Part shown: in pieces, positions 43,733 through 52,027 of the stretch | Position numbering within the stretch: position 1 is the stretch's first letter | Layout of the letters: each line of letters begins with the position of its first letter | Source of the DNA: Ignavibacteria bacterium | Lineage (GTDB): Bacteria > Bacteroidota > Ignavibacteria > Kapaibacteriales > UBA961 | Direction of reading: 5' to 3' | Assembly: GCA_016720145.1 (NCBI GenBank) | Contig: JADJXV010000017.1 | Location: 30,607 to 94,606, forward strand | DNA: 64,000 bases | Program-made: the position numbers and the translations under genes | The notes under the pieces: generated by a model | Database searches by the model: none | Told to the model about the DNA's origin: nothing | Seen by the model: the letters and a program-made list of their open reading frames with translations, nothing else

Positions 43733-43887
43733 CCTGAGAGTATCACTTCTTCGTGATGCTCTCAGTTTTCAAGAGGTTCTAACTAAACGCCCCAACCGAG
43801 CCGCTCGCGAAGAAGCGAGGGGCTCGGGAGGACTCTTCTGAGGGTATCACTTCCGAGTGATGCTCTCAGTGTTCAGGCAAACGTCTG
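43733..43887. repeat. Three tandem hairpins in the divergent acpS / DUF2461 gap
   Basis: Hairpin A at 43734-43765 pairs CTGAGAGTATCAC with GTGATGCTCTCAG. Hairpin B at 43798-43828 pairs CCGAGCC-GCTCGC with GCGAG-GGGCTCGG around GAAGAA. Hairpin C at 43838-43868 pairs CTGAGGGTATCACT with AGTGATGCTCTCAG. A and C are copies of the same unit with a pairing-preserving change (A-T to G-U). No gene is seen between 43657 and 44014. Confidence 0.65.
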
Positions 43888-44014
43888 GACTCGGTTCAGG
43901 GTGCCAGCGAAACAACTCCACCAACACAGGCACCGAAAAAAATCTTTGCGTAAATGCTCGTATGTGTAGTAATTTGCATTCAAAATTACGTGGTTCCACT
44001 TTGAATAATTACTT

Positions 44015-44710
44015 ATGAGCACTTACTTTTCGGGATTTACTCCCGCTGCCCTGCAATTCCTGGAAGACTTAGCAAAAAATAATACCCGTGAATGGTTCGC
44101 TGAACACAAGCCGGACTACGAACTCCTCCTCAAAAACCCCTCGCTCGGTCTCGTCGATGTGATGAGTCAACGCTTCGAAGACCTTGGATTACCATTTGTC
44201 TCCACTCCCAAAGCATCCCTTTTTCGGATTCACCGCGATACGCGCTTCAGCAAAGACAAAAGTCCGTATAAGACCAATTGCGGTATAACTTTTCCGTATC
44301 ACGCTCGGAAGAATGATACGACTGCCGTGAATTCACCTGGACTCTACGTACATATTGCACCACAAGATATGTTTATAGGCGGCGGACTCTATATGCCTAT
44401 GCCACAACAGCTTAAAGCAGTTCGTGAGCGTATCGCGGATGAATGGCAGATATTAGAATCCATCCTCCGACAGCCAATGTTTATGACTGAATTTCCAAAT
44501 GGTCTCAATGGCGAAATGCTCATGAAAGTGCCACGTGGCTATGAACAAGATCATCCCGGAGCGCAGTATTTACGGCTTAAACAGTATTTAGTGGGATGTC
44601 CGCTCAAAGCAGAAGAGATTTATACCGAACAAATTATGGATATCATTGAGGCTAAATCTGTCGCTATAGCACCACTATTAGCATACCTAACCGAGGCGAT
44701 GTCTGCCTAA
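44015..44710 (+). CDS. DUF2461 (TIGR02453) family protein
   Basis: 231 aa, the family length. Signature text includes FTPAALQFLEDLAKNNTREW, FAEHKPDYELLL, LFRIHRDTRFSKDKSPYKTN and GLYVHIAPQDMFIGGGLYMP. The conserved Arg/Asp/Lys cluster (RIHRDTRFSKDKSPYK) suggests an active or binding site, but no biochemical function is established for the family. Its stop overlaps the start of the next gene (TAATG), so the two are translationally coupled. Confidence 0.9.
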   Translation: MSTYFSGFTPAALQFLEDLAKNNTREWFAEHKPDYELLLKNPSLGLVDVMSQRFEDLGLPFVSTPKASLFRIHRDTRFSKDKSPYKTNCGITFPYHARKNDTTAVNSPGLYVHIAPQDMFIGGGLYMPMPQQLKAVRERIADEWQILESILRQPMFMTEFPNGLNGEMLMKVPRGYEQDHPGAQYLRLKQYLVGCPLKAEEIYTEQIMDIIEAKSVAIAPLLAYLTEAMSA

Positions 44711-45636
44711 TGAACACTCCAAAAAAAATAGTCATCACCGGCGCAACCGGTTTTCTGGGCAAACGCTTAGTTGCTGCGCTTGCGGCGAAGGGATACGCGC
44801 TTGTCATCTTCTCCCGTAGTCCGGACAACGCTCGAAAAACGCTCGGCGCACAGCATGAATACCATGCATGGAAGGGTGGGTCCTCACCAGAACTAGATGC
44901 AGCGGTGAACGGCGCTTATGCAGTCATCCATCTTGCAGGTGCATCAGTGGCAGGTGGGCGGTGGACGAAGGAGTACAAAGCAACAATTCTGAATAGTCGA
45001 ACTCGCGGAACTCATGCAGTATCAATGGCTATCGTTCATGCTGAGCACCCGCCAGAGGTGTTTTTTTGTGCGTCGGCGGTAGGATATTACGGCGATGCAG
45101 GTGATGAATACTGCCGAGAAACCACGCCACCGGCAAAGGATTTTCTCGCTATGGTTTGCACCGAGTGGGAGGCGGCGACAAAGCCCGCCGAGACGAAAAC
45201 GCGGGTGGTGCGTGGTCGAATCGGGGTAGTGCTCGACAAGCACGAAGGCGCACTTGCGAAGATGCTGCTGCCGTTTAAGCTGTTTTTTGGCGGGCATTTA
45301 GGCAGCGGTCGCCAGTGGTTCTCGTGGGTGCATGCGGATGATGTAGTAGGGATGATTGTGTGGTCACTTGAGCAGCCGGCCGTGCGTGGCGCGATGAATA
45401 TCGTAGCGCCGGAGGCGGTGCGTATGGCGGACTTCGCCAAAACGCTCGGGAGAGTTCTCCATCGTCCGAGTATGTTTCCTGTGCCGGCGTTTGTACTGAA
45501 ACTCATCCTCGGAGAGCAGGCATGGATTGCGATTAGCGGACAGCATGTTTTGCCGGAAGTGGCGCAGAAGCAAGGATATACGTTTCATTTTCCGAAGCTT
45601 GAGCGAGCACTGCAGGAAATAGTCGTAAGTCGGTAA
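44710..45636 (+). CDS. TIGR01777-family NAD(P)-binding epimerase (YfcH-like SDR)
   Basis: 308 aa. Rossmann start KIVITGATGFLGKRLVAALA (GxxGxxG), the family motifs AVIHLAGASVAGGRWTKEYK, ILNSRTRGTHAVSMAI and ASAVGYYGDAGDEYC (YxxG active region), and a C-terminal DUF1731 (PAFVLKLILGEQAWIAISGQ, VLPEVAQKQGYTFHFP). Members are extended SDRs related to sugar epimerases with no defined substrate. The ATG overlaps the stop of the DUF2461 gene. GC content is visibly higher here than in the T9SS cargo genes. The 3' end runs into TAAGTCG repeats and the GGGGCGAAT palindromes. Confidence 0.92.
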   Translation: MNTPKKIVITGATGFLGKRLVAALAAKGYALVIFSRSPDNARKTLGAQHEYHAWKGGSSPELDAAVNGAYAVIHLAGASVAGGRWTKEYKATILNSRTRGTHAVSMAIVHAEHPPEVFFCASAVGYYGDAGDEYCRETTPPAKDFLAMVCTEWEAATKPAETKTRVVRGRIGVVLDKHEGALAKMLLPFKLFFGGHLGSGRQWFSWVHADDVVGMIVWSLEQPAVRGAMNIVAPEAVRMADFAKTLGRVLHRPSMFPVPAFVLKLILGEQAWIAISGQHVLPEVAQKQGYTFHFPKLERALQEIVVSR

Positions 45637-45650
45637 GTTGTAAGTCGGTA

Positions 45651-45734
45651 GGGGCGAATCGCATTCGCCCAGGTCGTGATAGGGTTTTGCAGGGAGAATA
45701 GTGGAATGTCGGTAGGGGCGAATTGCATTCGCCC
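45651..45734. repeat. Two GGGGCGAAT(C/T)GCATTCGCCC palindromes
   Basis: Palindromes at 45651-45670 and 45715-45734, same orientation. The downstream part of the gap carries a CTTTGCG repeat unit (45822-45864). The gap 45637-46047 shows no gene; an open frame starting at 45973 lacks coding character before ATG 46048. Confidence 0.75.
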
Positions 45735-46047
45735 GGGGTCTTGCAAGGTTTTATTCTTTGCATGACATATTTCTACTAAGGTTTATCATAATTACCTGTA
45801 ATTGCAAACTGCCAAAGTAGAACTTAGCGAACTTTGCGAAAACCTCTGCGAGCTTTGCGGTTAATTTATCCGCATAGTTTCACAGTTATTTACGAAGATA
45901 TTGCTGTAGATAATTTTACAATTACTGACAATTATATAGCAGCAACCGACTTTACTAACAGGAAATTTACTTTTGATTTTAGCGATAGGATTATCGAATG
46001 ACAAAGCAGGAATAATTCAATCCAACAATTCCCAACCCCCAAATAAC

Positions 46048-46377
46048 ATGAACATCGCATTTATCCTCCTCGTCCTCCTTCACGGGCTGATTCATATTCT
46101 TGGATTTGTCAAGGCATTTGGCTTGGCGGAGGTGAAACAGCTCACGGTGCCGATACCGAAGATACTGGGAATACTCTGGCTTATTGCATTTCTACTTTCG
46201 GTGGCTCTGGCTGTGGTGTTTGCGCTTGACTTCCCGTATTGGTGGGCGCTCGCCTTGCTGGTGGCCACCGTTTCACAAGTGCTGATTTTTACCTCGTGGC
46301 GGGATGCGAAGTATGGTTCGATTGTTAATGGGATACTTTTGCTTGCAGTGGTTTTAGTCGTAAGTGGTAAGTGGTAA
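46048..46377 (+). CDS. Small four-TM membrane protein, possibly truncated
   Basis: 109 aa from ATG 46048, which begins exactly at the first TM helix. Helices: IAFILLVLLHGLIHILGFV, PKILGILWLIAFLLSVALAV, YWWALALLVATVSQVLIF and GSIVNGILLLAVVLVVSG. Similar text (HGLIHLLGF, AFGLAEVKQLT, QILIFxxWxDAKFG) occurs at the start of larger Bacteroidota membrane proteins that continue with a soluble domain (from memory, of the DUF6544 type). Here the frame ends right in a tandem run of TAAGTGG heptamers, so the soluble half may have been lost through repeat-mediated deletion. It could also be a genuine short homologue. Function unknown. Confidence 0.65.
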   Translation: MNIAFILLVLLHGLIHILGFVKAFGLAEVKQLTVPIPKILGILWLIAFLLSVALAVVFALDFPYWWALALLVATVSQVLIFTSWRDAKYGSIVNGILLLAVVLVVSGKW

Positions 46378-46424
46378 GTGGTAAGTGAAAGGAGTGGTAA
46401 GTGGTAAGTAGGAAGTGATAAGTA
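46361..46424 (+). repeat. TAAGTGG heptamer tandem repeat
   Basis: At least four head-to-tail copies of GTAAGTG(G) span about 46362-46387, with further imperfect copies to about 46424. They overlap the 3' end and stop of the four-TM gene. Related TAAGTCGG units lie at 45632-45650. Confidence 0.7.
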
Positions 46425-46495
46425 TTAAATAATATTTACAGTTATGTCCACATAAGACGTTGAAAGTATTCGAGGTAAAATGAAATTGTATTGTC

Positions 46496-46554
46496 AGGGT
46501 GAAGCGCATTCACCCGACCCAAGCACGACCTGGGCGAATGCAATTCGCCCCTAC
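46496..46554. repeat. Convergent pair of GGGGCGAAT-type palindromes
   Basis: A degenerate unit GGGTGAAGCGCATTCACCC at 46496-46515 faces an inverted GGGCGAATGCAATTCGCCCC at 46532-46551. The pair can fold into one long hairpin. It lies 56 nt before the oxidoreductase ATG at 46610. Confidence 0.7.
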
Positions 46555-46609
46555 GGTCGAAATTTATTCTATCATTGTTCCCCAAAAAAACATACAAATC
46601 TCTAACCCC

Positions 46610-47572
46610 ATGAAAGCAATACTCCATACACGATACGGTTCTCCCGATGTACTCCACTTTGCAGAGGTACCGAAGCCCACGCCGAAAGACCATGAACTCC
46701 TGATACGGATTCACGCCACAACCGTCAATCGTACTGACTGCGGTTTTCGGAGCGCTGAGTATGTTATCTCCCGATTATTCAGTGGGTTAATTAAACCTAA
46801 AAATCAGATTTTGGGGAGTGAATTCGCCGGTACGATCGAGGCGATTGGCAAGGGCGTAACGTCCTACAAGGTTGGCGATGCTGTGTTTGGGTATAATGAT
46901 GCCACCTTCGGAGCATACGCCGAGTATTGCGCGCTCCCGGAGAATGCATGCATTGCGCCACTACCCCGGAATTTCACGTTTGAAGAAGCCGCGCCCATCT
47001 GTGAAGGCGCGCATTACGCACTCTGCGATATCCGCGCGGCGAAAATTACCCGCGGACAGCGCGTGCTCGTCAATGGTGGGACAGGCGCGATAGGGTCGGC
47101 GGCTGTGCAATTACTCAAGCATTTCGGCGCATGGGTGACTGCCGTGTGCGCCACTCCTCACCTCGAACTCGTCCGGTCATTAGGCGCGGATGTAGTGATT
47201 GATTATACGCGCGAAGACTTTACGCAACTTGATGAAAAATTTGATGTTGTGTTTGATGCAGTGGGGAAGAGTTCGTTCACGGCGTGCAAGAAAATCCTCA
47301 CCAAACGTGGCATCTACATGTCCACCGAACTCGGCACAAACTGTTCGAATGTTGGGCTAGCACTTATCACTCCATTTTTAGGCGGCCGGAAAGTACTCTT
47401 TCCCATCCCGACGAACACGCGGGAAGATGTGATTTTTTTGAGAGAACTTGTCGAAAGCGGCGCATACAGACCCGTCATCGACCGCACCTACCCGCTCGAA
47501 CAGCTCGTTGAGGCCACGCGCTATGTCGAGACAGGACAGAAAGTTGGGAATGTGGTGATAAAAGTGGCTTAA
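46610..47572 (+). CDS. MDR-family NAD(P)-dependent quinone oxidoreductase / zinc-free alcohol dehydrogenase
   Basis: 320 aa from ATG 46610; the open frame back to 46499 only translates the upstream palindromic repeat. GroES-like domain with NRTDCGFRSAEYV and ILGSEFAGTIEAIGKGVTSY, KVGDAVFGYNDATFGAYAEY. The Rossmann domain has VLVNGGTGAIGSAAVQLLKH (cofactor loop) and LGADVVIDYTREDF. The catalytic-zinc ligands of classic alcohol dehydrogenases are absent, so a quinone- or enone-reductase role is expected. The C-terminus (YPLEQLVEATRYVETGQKVG) is typical. No metabolic partner adjoins it. Confidence 0.92.
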   Translation: MKAILHTRYGSPDVLHFAEVPKPTPKDHELLIRIHATTVNRTDCGFRSAEYVISRLFSGLIKPKNQILGSEFAGTIEAIGKGVTSYKVGDAVFGYNDATFGAYAEYCALPENACIAPLPRNFTFEEAAPICEGAHYALCDIRAAKITRGQRVLVNGGTGAIGSAAVQLLKHFGAWVTAVCATPHLELVRSLGADVVIDYTREDFTQLDEKFDVVFDAVGKSSFTACKKILTKRGIYMSTELGTNCSNVGLALITPFLGGRKVLFPIPTNTREDVIFLRELVESGAYRPVIDRTYPLEQLVEATRYVETGQKVGNVVIKVA

Positions 47573-47730
47573 GTGAGTTAGGGGAAAAAATGTTGTCAAC
47601 GTAAAAATTTGAAACATTCTTGATAGTTAGAAGCAAGCTTAGCATGACGAACAACTTACCTTCACACAAAGGTTTCAAGAAGTGGCAGCCCAACGCCTAT
47701 CAAAAAGCAATGAGACAAGGTATAAAACAT

Positions 47731-47863
47731 AGCCCATGATTTCAATCATGGGTTCAAGAGTCGCGAGGAGATTTCTTCAACCGTTTTAACGGTTTTGAAA
47801 TCTGGGAATGGTTTTAACCATTTCAATACGCACGATACAACCGATTCAACGGTTTCAACCGTT
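47731..47863. repeat. Hairpin cluster with AACCGTT palindromes
   Basis: Hairpin AGCCCATGAT/ATCATGGGTT at 47731-47754, nearly the same arm as at 50899-50922. A long hairpin at 47770-47802 pairs GATTTC...AACCGTT with AACGGTT...GAAATC. Two more palindromes follow: AATGGTTTTAACCATT (47807-47822) and AACGGTTTCAACCGTT (47848-47863). The gap 47573-48080 also contains element E3; the 90-codon frame at 47795-48067 lies entirely on these repeats and is not credible. Confidence 0.65.
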
Positions 47864-47989
47864 TCGATACGGCATACAGAATATAAAAACGATAACTTAA
47901 CTATTATCATTATGTTATCTACAAAAAAATACGAAAAAATCAATATGTCATTAACAGTTAGTCGAAATGTTCATTTACTTGCCAATTAC

Positions 47990-48047
47990 TTCTCCGTTTG
48001 GACGGCAATGGGTGTCCGCAGTCGAGACTTGGAATATGCAGAAGAGA
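47990..48047 (+). repeat. Interspersed GGACGGC element, copy E3
   Basis: TTGGACGGCAATGGGTGTCC, then GCAGTCGAG and CTTGGAATATGCAGAAG. It ends 33 nt upstream of the gamma carbonic anhydrase ATG. Confidence 0.7.
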
Positions 48048-48080
48048 AACACAATTTAATGTACTAACTAATTATAAATC

Positions 48081-48623
48081 ATGAAATTAGAAACAGGAAA
48101 AAACGCGTCGATTATCACGTATAATGGCATTACGCCGAACATTCATCCTTCGGTGTTTATGACCGAGGGCGTGCGCATTCTTGGCGATGTGGAGATCGGC
48201 GAGGACTGCTCGGTGTGGTATAATACCGTCATCCGCGGTGATGTGAATTATATCCGTATCGGCCGCCGCACGAATATTCAAGACCTGTCGATGCTCCATG
48301 TGAATTACAAAAATTGTCCGCTGATTATCGGTGAGAATGTGACCGTCGGACATTCGGCGATCCTCCACGGCGCGACGATTGGGAATTGCGTGCTGATTGG
48401 CATGGGCGCTAAAATATTAGATCGCAGCGTGGTTGGTGATTATTCACTCGTGGCTGCCGGTGCTGTTGTGCGTGAAGGGTTCACGGTGCCGGAGGGAACG
48501 CTCGTCGCGGGCGTGCCGGCGAAGATCGTACGCGACCTCACACCCGATGAACGTGCGCATCTTGAGGAATCAGCTGCGAATTATATTCGTTACGTGGCAG
48601 AATATCGTCGGCAGATTGTGTAA
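48081..48623 (+). CDS. Gamma-class carbonic anhydrase family protein (left-handed beta-helix)
   Basis: 180 aa. Hexapeptide-repeat beta-helix with PSVFMTEGVRILGDVEIGED, CSVWYNTVIRGDVNYIRIGR, RTNIQDLSMLHVNYKNCPLI, TVGHSAILHGATIGNCVLIG and MGAKILDRSVVGDYSLVAAG. The three metal-binding histidines are visible as LHVN and GHSAILHG. It matches the YrdA/CaiE/PaaY branch, whose members are zinc or iron carbonic anhydrases or acyl-CoA-related enzymes. It is followed 36 nt later by an M16 peptidase gene. Confidence 0.93.
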   Translation: MKLETGKNASIITYNGITPNIHPSVFMTEGVRILGDVEIGEDCSVWYNTVIRGDVNYIRIGRRTNIQDLSMLHVNYKNCPLIIGENVTVGHSAILHGATIGNCVLIGMGAKILDRSVVGDYSLVAAGAVVREGFTVPEGTLVAGVPAKIVRDLTPDERAHLEESAANYIRYVAEYRRQIV

Positions 48624-48659
48624 TTTTGCGCTTTATTTGTTCCATCAGCACAGATTTTC

Positions 48660-49916
48660 ATGCCGCAACATCTCCTATCTTCTCATAGCTTTACCGTTGA
48701 AAAAACTACCCTTCCCAATGGCGTCCGCGTTCTCTCGGAATTCGTACCCACCGTCGAATCCTTCGCCCTTGGTGTGTGGGTCGATACCGGTTCGCGGGAT
48801 GAGACGGACTCCACAATCGGTATCGCACATTTTATCGAACATCTCGCGTTTCGTCGCACAGCCCGGCATAGTTCACGGCAGATTGCTGCTGAATTCGAGT
48901 CGCTAGGCGCTTATACCAATGCGTTTACCGCCAAAGAACAAACCTGTTTTTATGTGCGCGCGCTAAAGCCACATTTCCGTAAAACACTCTCATTACTCGC
49001 TGAAATTACCCTCACACCTGCCTTTCATCCTGCCGATATCGAGAAGGAACGTACCGTGATTATCGAGGAAATTAAATCCTACGATGATGAACCGGAGGAA
49101 TTAATCTTCGACGCCGGAGAACAGCAACTCTTTGGTAATCATCCGCTTGGGAATCCTATTGCGGGTTCGGTTGAGTCCGTAAGTGCTATCACAGAAGATG
49201 ATATAAAGTCATTTCATACATCTGGCTATCATGCCGGAAATATCGTCATTGCTGTAAGTGGAAATATCACACATGAAGAGGCTGTGAATCTTTCAGCGAG
49301 GTATTTTGGAGGTGTAGTAAGTGGCACTTCAATTAGGACACGTACATCTCCTGATGTGACTACTGCCGATCGTATTATCATCTATAAATCATTTCAGCAA
49401 GGACATTTACTGCTCGGGAAACGGATCCCGGGTGTGCTGTCTGCTGACCGATATGGTTTATCAGTGCTCAATACGCTCCTCGGCGATGGTATGAGCTCCC
49501 GGCTCTACCAACGCGTGCGTGAGCGGGCAGGACTCGCCTATTCGGTCTATTCGTCGGTGCAAATGATGGCTGATGTTGGCGCCCTGATGATTTATGCAGC
49601 GACGGATGAAAAAAAATTGGCCAAAACGGAGATGATGATTAGAGAGGAATTAGCCAAGCTGTGCAGTACTCGTATCACTCCCAAAGAACTCCGCCGCGCG
49701 CAGGAACAGTCAAAATCTGGCATAATTATGTCCTTAGAGAGTATGTCCTCACGAATGCAGGCACTCGGCAAGAGCGAGCTTGAAGAAGGTTTCCACGAAA
49801 GTATTTACGCGACAATAGAGCGTGTGGAGCAGGTCACGGCCGATGATATTCTGCGCCTTTCAGAGGAGTATTTGCAGCCGGATGACGGCTGGTCGGTGGC
49901 TGAAATTCGTGGGTGA
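48660..49916 (+). CDS. M16-family zinc metallopeptidase (processing-peptidase-like)
   Basis: 418 aa, the single-chain size of bacterial M16B peptidases. The inverted zinc motif HFIEH is at about residues 57-61 (IGIAHFIEHLAFRRTARHSS), with the distal Glu in KERTVIIEEIKSYDDEPEEL. The C-terminal M16 half has SRLYQRVRERAGLAYSVYSS with the substrate-binding R/Y pair. The usual MxFKGT after the zinc motif is AFRRT here. Predicted cytosolic or peripheral; it clears short peptides or signal-peptide remnants. No Shine-Dalgarno sequence is visible at ATG 48660. Confidence 0.93.
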   Translation: MPQHLLSSHSFTVEKTTLPNGVRVLSEFVPTVESFALGVWVDTGSRDETDSTIGIAHFIEHLAFRRTARHSSRQIAAEFESLGAYTNAFTAKEQTCFYVRALKPHFRKTLSLLAEITLTPAFHPADIEKERTVIIEEIKSYDDEPEELIFDAGEQQLFGNHPLGNPIAGSVESVSAITEDDIKSFHTSGYHAGNIVIAVSGNITHEEAVNLSARYFGGVVSGTSIRTRTSPDVTTADRIIIYKSFQQGHLLLGKRIPGVLSADRYGLSVLNTLLGDGMSSRLYQRVRERAGLAYSVYSSVQMMADVGALMIYAATDEKKLAKTEMMIREELAKLCSTRITPKELRRAQEQSKSGIIMSLESMSSRMQALGKSELEEGFHESIYATIERVEQVTADDILRLSEEYLQPDDGWSVAEIRG

Positions 49917-49979
49917 TACAGAACCGAAATTGTTTAAATACGTGTTGTAACAATCTGGTATAATTGTGAAGAAACCGTA

Positions 49980-50001
49980 GAGACGCAAAATTTTGCGTCT
50001 C
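49980..50001. repeat. GAGACGCAAAA/TTTTGCGTCTC perfect palindrome
   Basis: A 22-nt perfect palindrome between the M16 and pirin genes. Sequences of this form (GTAGAGACGC...) are scattered in many bacterial genomes. It may stop or protect the M16 transcript, though no T-run follows. Confidence 0.6.
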
Positions 50002-50089
50002 GACACGTGATGATTACAATGTGCAGAAAACGTAGATACAAACAATCAGGTTCGAATAAATATTCTAATCTATTATCATTGGAGAGGTT

Positions 50090-50800
50090 ATGCAAATCAT
50101 TCTTCATCGTGCTGCCACGCGTGGTGGCGCAGACCACGGCTGGCTCACGGCCCGCCATACCTTTAGTTTTGCCGGATATATGGATCCCTCACGCGTGCAT
50201 TTTGGAGTATTGCGTGTGCTCAATGATGACATAATTGCCGGTGGTGGCGGATTCCCGACGCATCCGCATGACAATATGGAAATTGTAACGATTCCAATCA
50301 CCGGCGCGCTTGCTCATCGAGACAGCACCGGCGGTAATGGCGAAATCACTTCCGGCGAAGTGCAGATTATGTCTGCCGGCACAGGAATTCGCCATTCGGA
50401 ATTCAACGCATCAGAGACGGATGAGGTGAATTTACTCCAAATCTGGATGTTCCCGAAGCTTCGGAATATCGCTCCGCGCTATGATCAACGAGCATTTTCG
50501 GCGGATGAACGTAAAAACCGGCTCCGCGTGGTCGTATCGCCCGATGATGCCGATGATGCATTATGGATCAATCAGGATGCGTATTTTGCGGTTGGTAGTT
50601 TGGTGGCAGGTACAAGCGTCGAGTGGAAACTCCGTAATGCAGATAGTGGTGTGTATGTCTTTGTCATTGAAGGAGCTATCGAAATTGCCGGTGAGACACT
50701 CGAGCGCCGCGACGGTATTGGAATCAGTGAAATTTCAGATTTGAAAATTAACTCAAGCACGGAAAGTTCTGTGCTGCTGATGGAAGTGCCGATGCGGTAA
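50090..50800 (+). CDS. Pirin-family (YhhW-like) bicupin protein
   Basis: 236 aa, the short YhhW-type length. N-terminal pirin cupin with HTFSFAGYMDPSRVHFGVLR, GGGGFPTHPHDNMEIVTIPI, GALAHRDSTGGNGEITSGEV and MSAGTGIRHSEFNASETDEV. His and Glu residues in THPHDNME and RHSEFN form the metal site. YhhW has quercetinase activity in E. coli; other pirins are transcriptional co-regulators, so the role is open. The ATG at 50090 is decided by GGAGAGG at 50081-50087. Confidence 0.93.
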   Translation: MQIILHRAATRGGADHGWLTARHTFSFAGYMDPSRVHFGVLRVLNDDIIAGGGGFPTHPHDNMEIVTIPITGALAHRDSTGGNGEITSGEVQIMSAGTGIRHSEFNASETDEVNLLQIWMFPKLRNIAPRYDQRAFSADERKNRLRVVVSPDDADDALWINQDAYFAVGSLVAGTSVEWKLRNADSGVYVFVIEGAIEIAGETLERRDGIGISEISDLKINSSTESSVLLMEVPMR

Positions 50801-50887
50801 ACTCAATTTCAGGATGGTGTTAAGCGTTCTTCATGTAGCGTTCCCGATTCCGGGAAGACACCTTATAAAGGCAATGACACGTAGGTA

Positions 50888-50932
50888 TAAAAAAAAATAG
50901 CCCATGATTGAAATCATGGGCTATGTTTTTAC
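50888..50932. terminator. Bidirectional terminator between pirin and gpsA
   Basis: AGCCCATGATT / AATCATGGGCT stem with an A9 run on the left and TTTTT on the right. It serves both convergent genes; the right flank overlaps the last bases of gpsA. Confidence 0.85.
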
Positions 50933-51924
50933 CATTGCTCTGGTTTTGCGCGGCGCGTCATCAGTTCGCTGATGGCTTTCCGTGGCGGTTTTCCGTCGAA
51001 AATGATACGATAGACCTGTTCAACAATCGGCATTTCGACACCGTGTTTTTTGCTTAATTGATAGGCCGACTCGGAAGTACTCACGCCTTCTGCCACGGTT
51101 TGCGTCTCCGTTAGAATTTCTGCAAGTGATTTACCTGCACCAATTTGCTCGCCCACGCGCCGATTGCGGCTATGCCTGCTATTACATGTTACAAATAAAT
51201 CTCCAAGACCGGAAAGTCCTGAAAATGTATGCGGATTCGCCCCAAGCGCGGTGCCAAAGCGTGTCATTTCGGCGAGTCCGCGAGTGATAAGCGCGGCTTT
51301 AGTATTATCACCCATATTCACACCATCGATGATTCCTGCTGCGATTGCGATTACATTCTTGAGCGCGCCGCCAAGCTCGGCACCAATCACATCATTGGAT
51401 GAATACACTCGAAAAGTGGAAGTAGTGAATGCTTTCTGAACTGCATGTGCGACGGCTGACGAGCTAGATGCTGATACAACCGTTGTTGGCATTTTCCGTG
51501 CGACCTCTTCGGCGTGACTTGGACCGGTGAGAACGGCGAATTTATCAATAGTTATATTTGCTACATCTGATAGAATCTCAGACACACGAAGTAGTGAAGA
51601 TCGCTCAATTCCCTTAGCACCACTTACGATGATTTTTCCTTTTAGTGAAAAACTATAAGTAGTTAGAATAGAACGTATATACTGAGTCGGAACAGCTAAG
51701 ACAATTATATCTGCATCTGCTAAATCTGTTGGATCAATGGTGGCTCGAACAGTGGATGGAATCGTCACATCGGGCAAAAAAACATGGTTGGTATTGTTAG
51801 AGTTAATCTCATGAGCTATTTCTTCGGAACGTGTCCAAAGTAAAGTTTGTTGATGGTTTTCTGCCAAAACCATCGATAATGCAGTACCCCATCCACCGGC
51901 ACCAATTACACCTGTTTTCAACAT
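50929..51924 (-). CDS. gpsA: Glycerol-3-phosphate dehydrogenase [NAD(P)+]
   Basis: 331 aa. NAD-binding start KTGVIGAGGWGTALSMVLAE (GAGGWGTA), then LLWTRSEEIAHEINSNNTN, IVSGAKGIERSSLLRVSEIL, AVLTGPSHAEEVARKMPTTV and the catalytic Lys region LGGALKNVIAIAAGIIDGV. The C-terminal part has GLSGLGDLFVTCNSRHSRNR. It reduces dihydroxyacetone phosphate to sn-glycerol 3-phosphate, the substrate of acyltransferase PlsY, whose gene lies directly upstream on the same strand. The two steps of phospholipid head formation are therefore encoded together. Confidence 0.96.
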   Translation of the reverse strand: MLKTGVIGAGGWGTALSMVLAENHQQTLLWTRSEEIAHEINSNNTNHVFLPDVTIPSTVRATIDPTDLADADIIVLAVPTQYIRSILTTYSFSLKGKIIVSGAKGIERSSLLRVSEILSDVANITIDKFAVLTGPSHAEEVARKMPTTVVSASSSSAVAHAVQKAFTTSTFRVYSSNDVIGAELGGALKNVIAIAAGIIDGVNMGDNTKAALITRGLAEMTRFGTALGANPHTFSGLSGLGDLFVTCNSRHSRNRRVGEQIGAGKSLAEILTETQTVAEGVSTSESAYQLSKKHGVEMPIVEQVYRIIFDGKPPRKAISELMTRRAKPEQW

Positions 51925-51968
51925 AAATTTCCCCTAAGCAAGTACTATTTCAAGTGTACAGATAATAA

Positions 51969-52000
51969 AAAAGGGCGAAGAAAAATTCTCCGCCCTGCAA
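51969..52000 (-). terminator. Terminator of plsY
   Basis: On the minus strand GGGCGGAGAA pairs with TTCTTCGCCC (one G-U) and is followed by TTTTTT. It separates plsY from gpsA. Confidence 0.75.
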
Positions 52001-52027
52001 AATTACAAATTTCAATGTTTTTATGCT

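Noticed and set aside
45973..46047. Extended N-terminus of the four-TM protein
   Set aside because: The 25 added residues are polar and repeat-like, and ATG 46048 begins exactly at the first membrane helix.
46499..46609. Extended N-terminus of the quinone-oxidoreductase-like enzyme
   Set aside because: It translates the GGGGCGAAT palindrome (GRMQFAPT text), which also appears in unrelated frames at 45651 and 58973.
47795..48067. 90-codon plus-strand frame before the gamma carbonic anhydrase gene
   Set aside because: It is made of the AACCGTT palindromes and element E3, so its translation merely reflects repeats.
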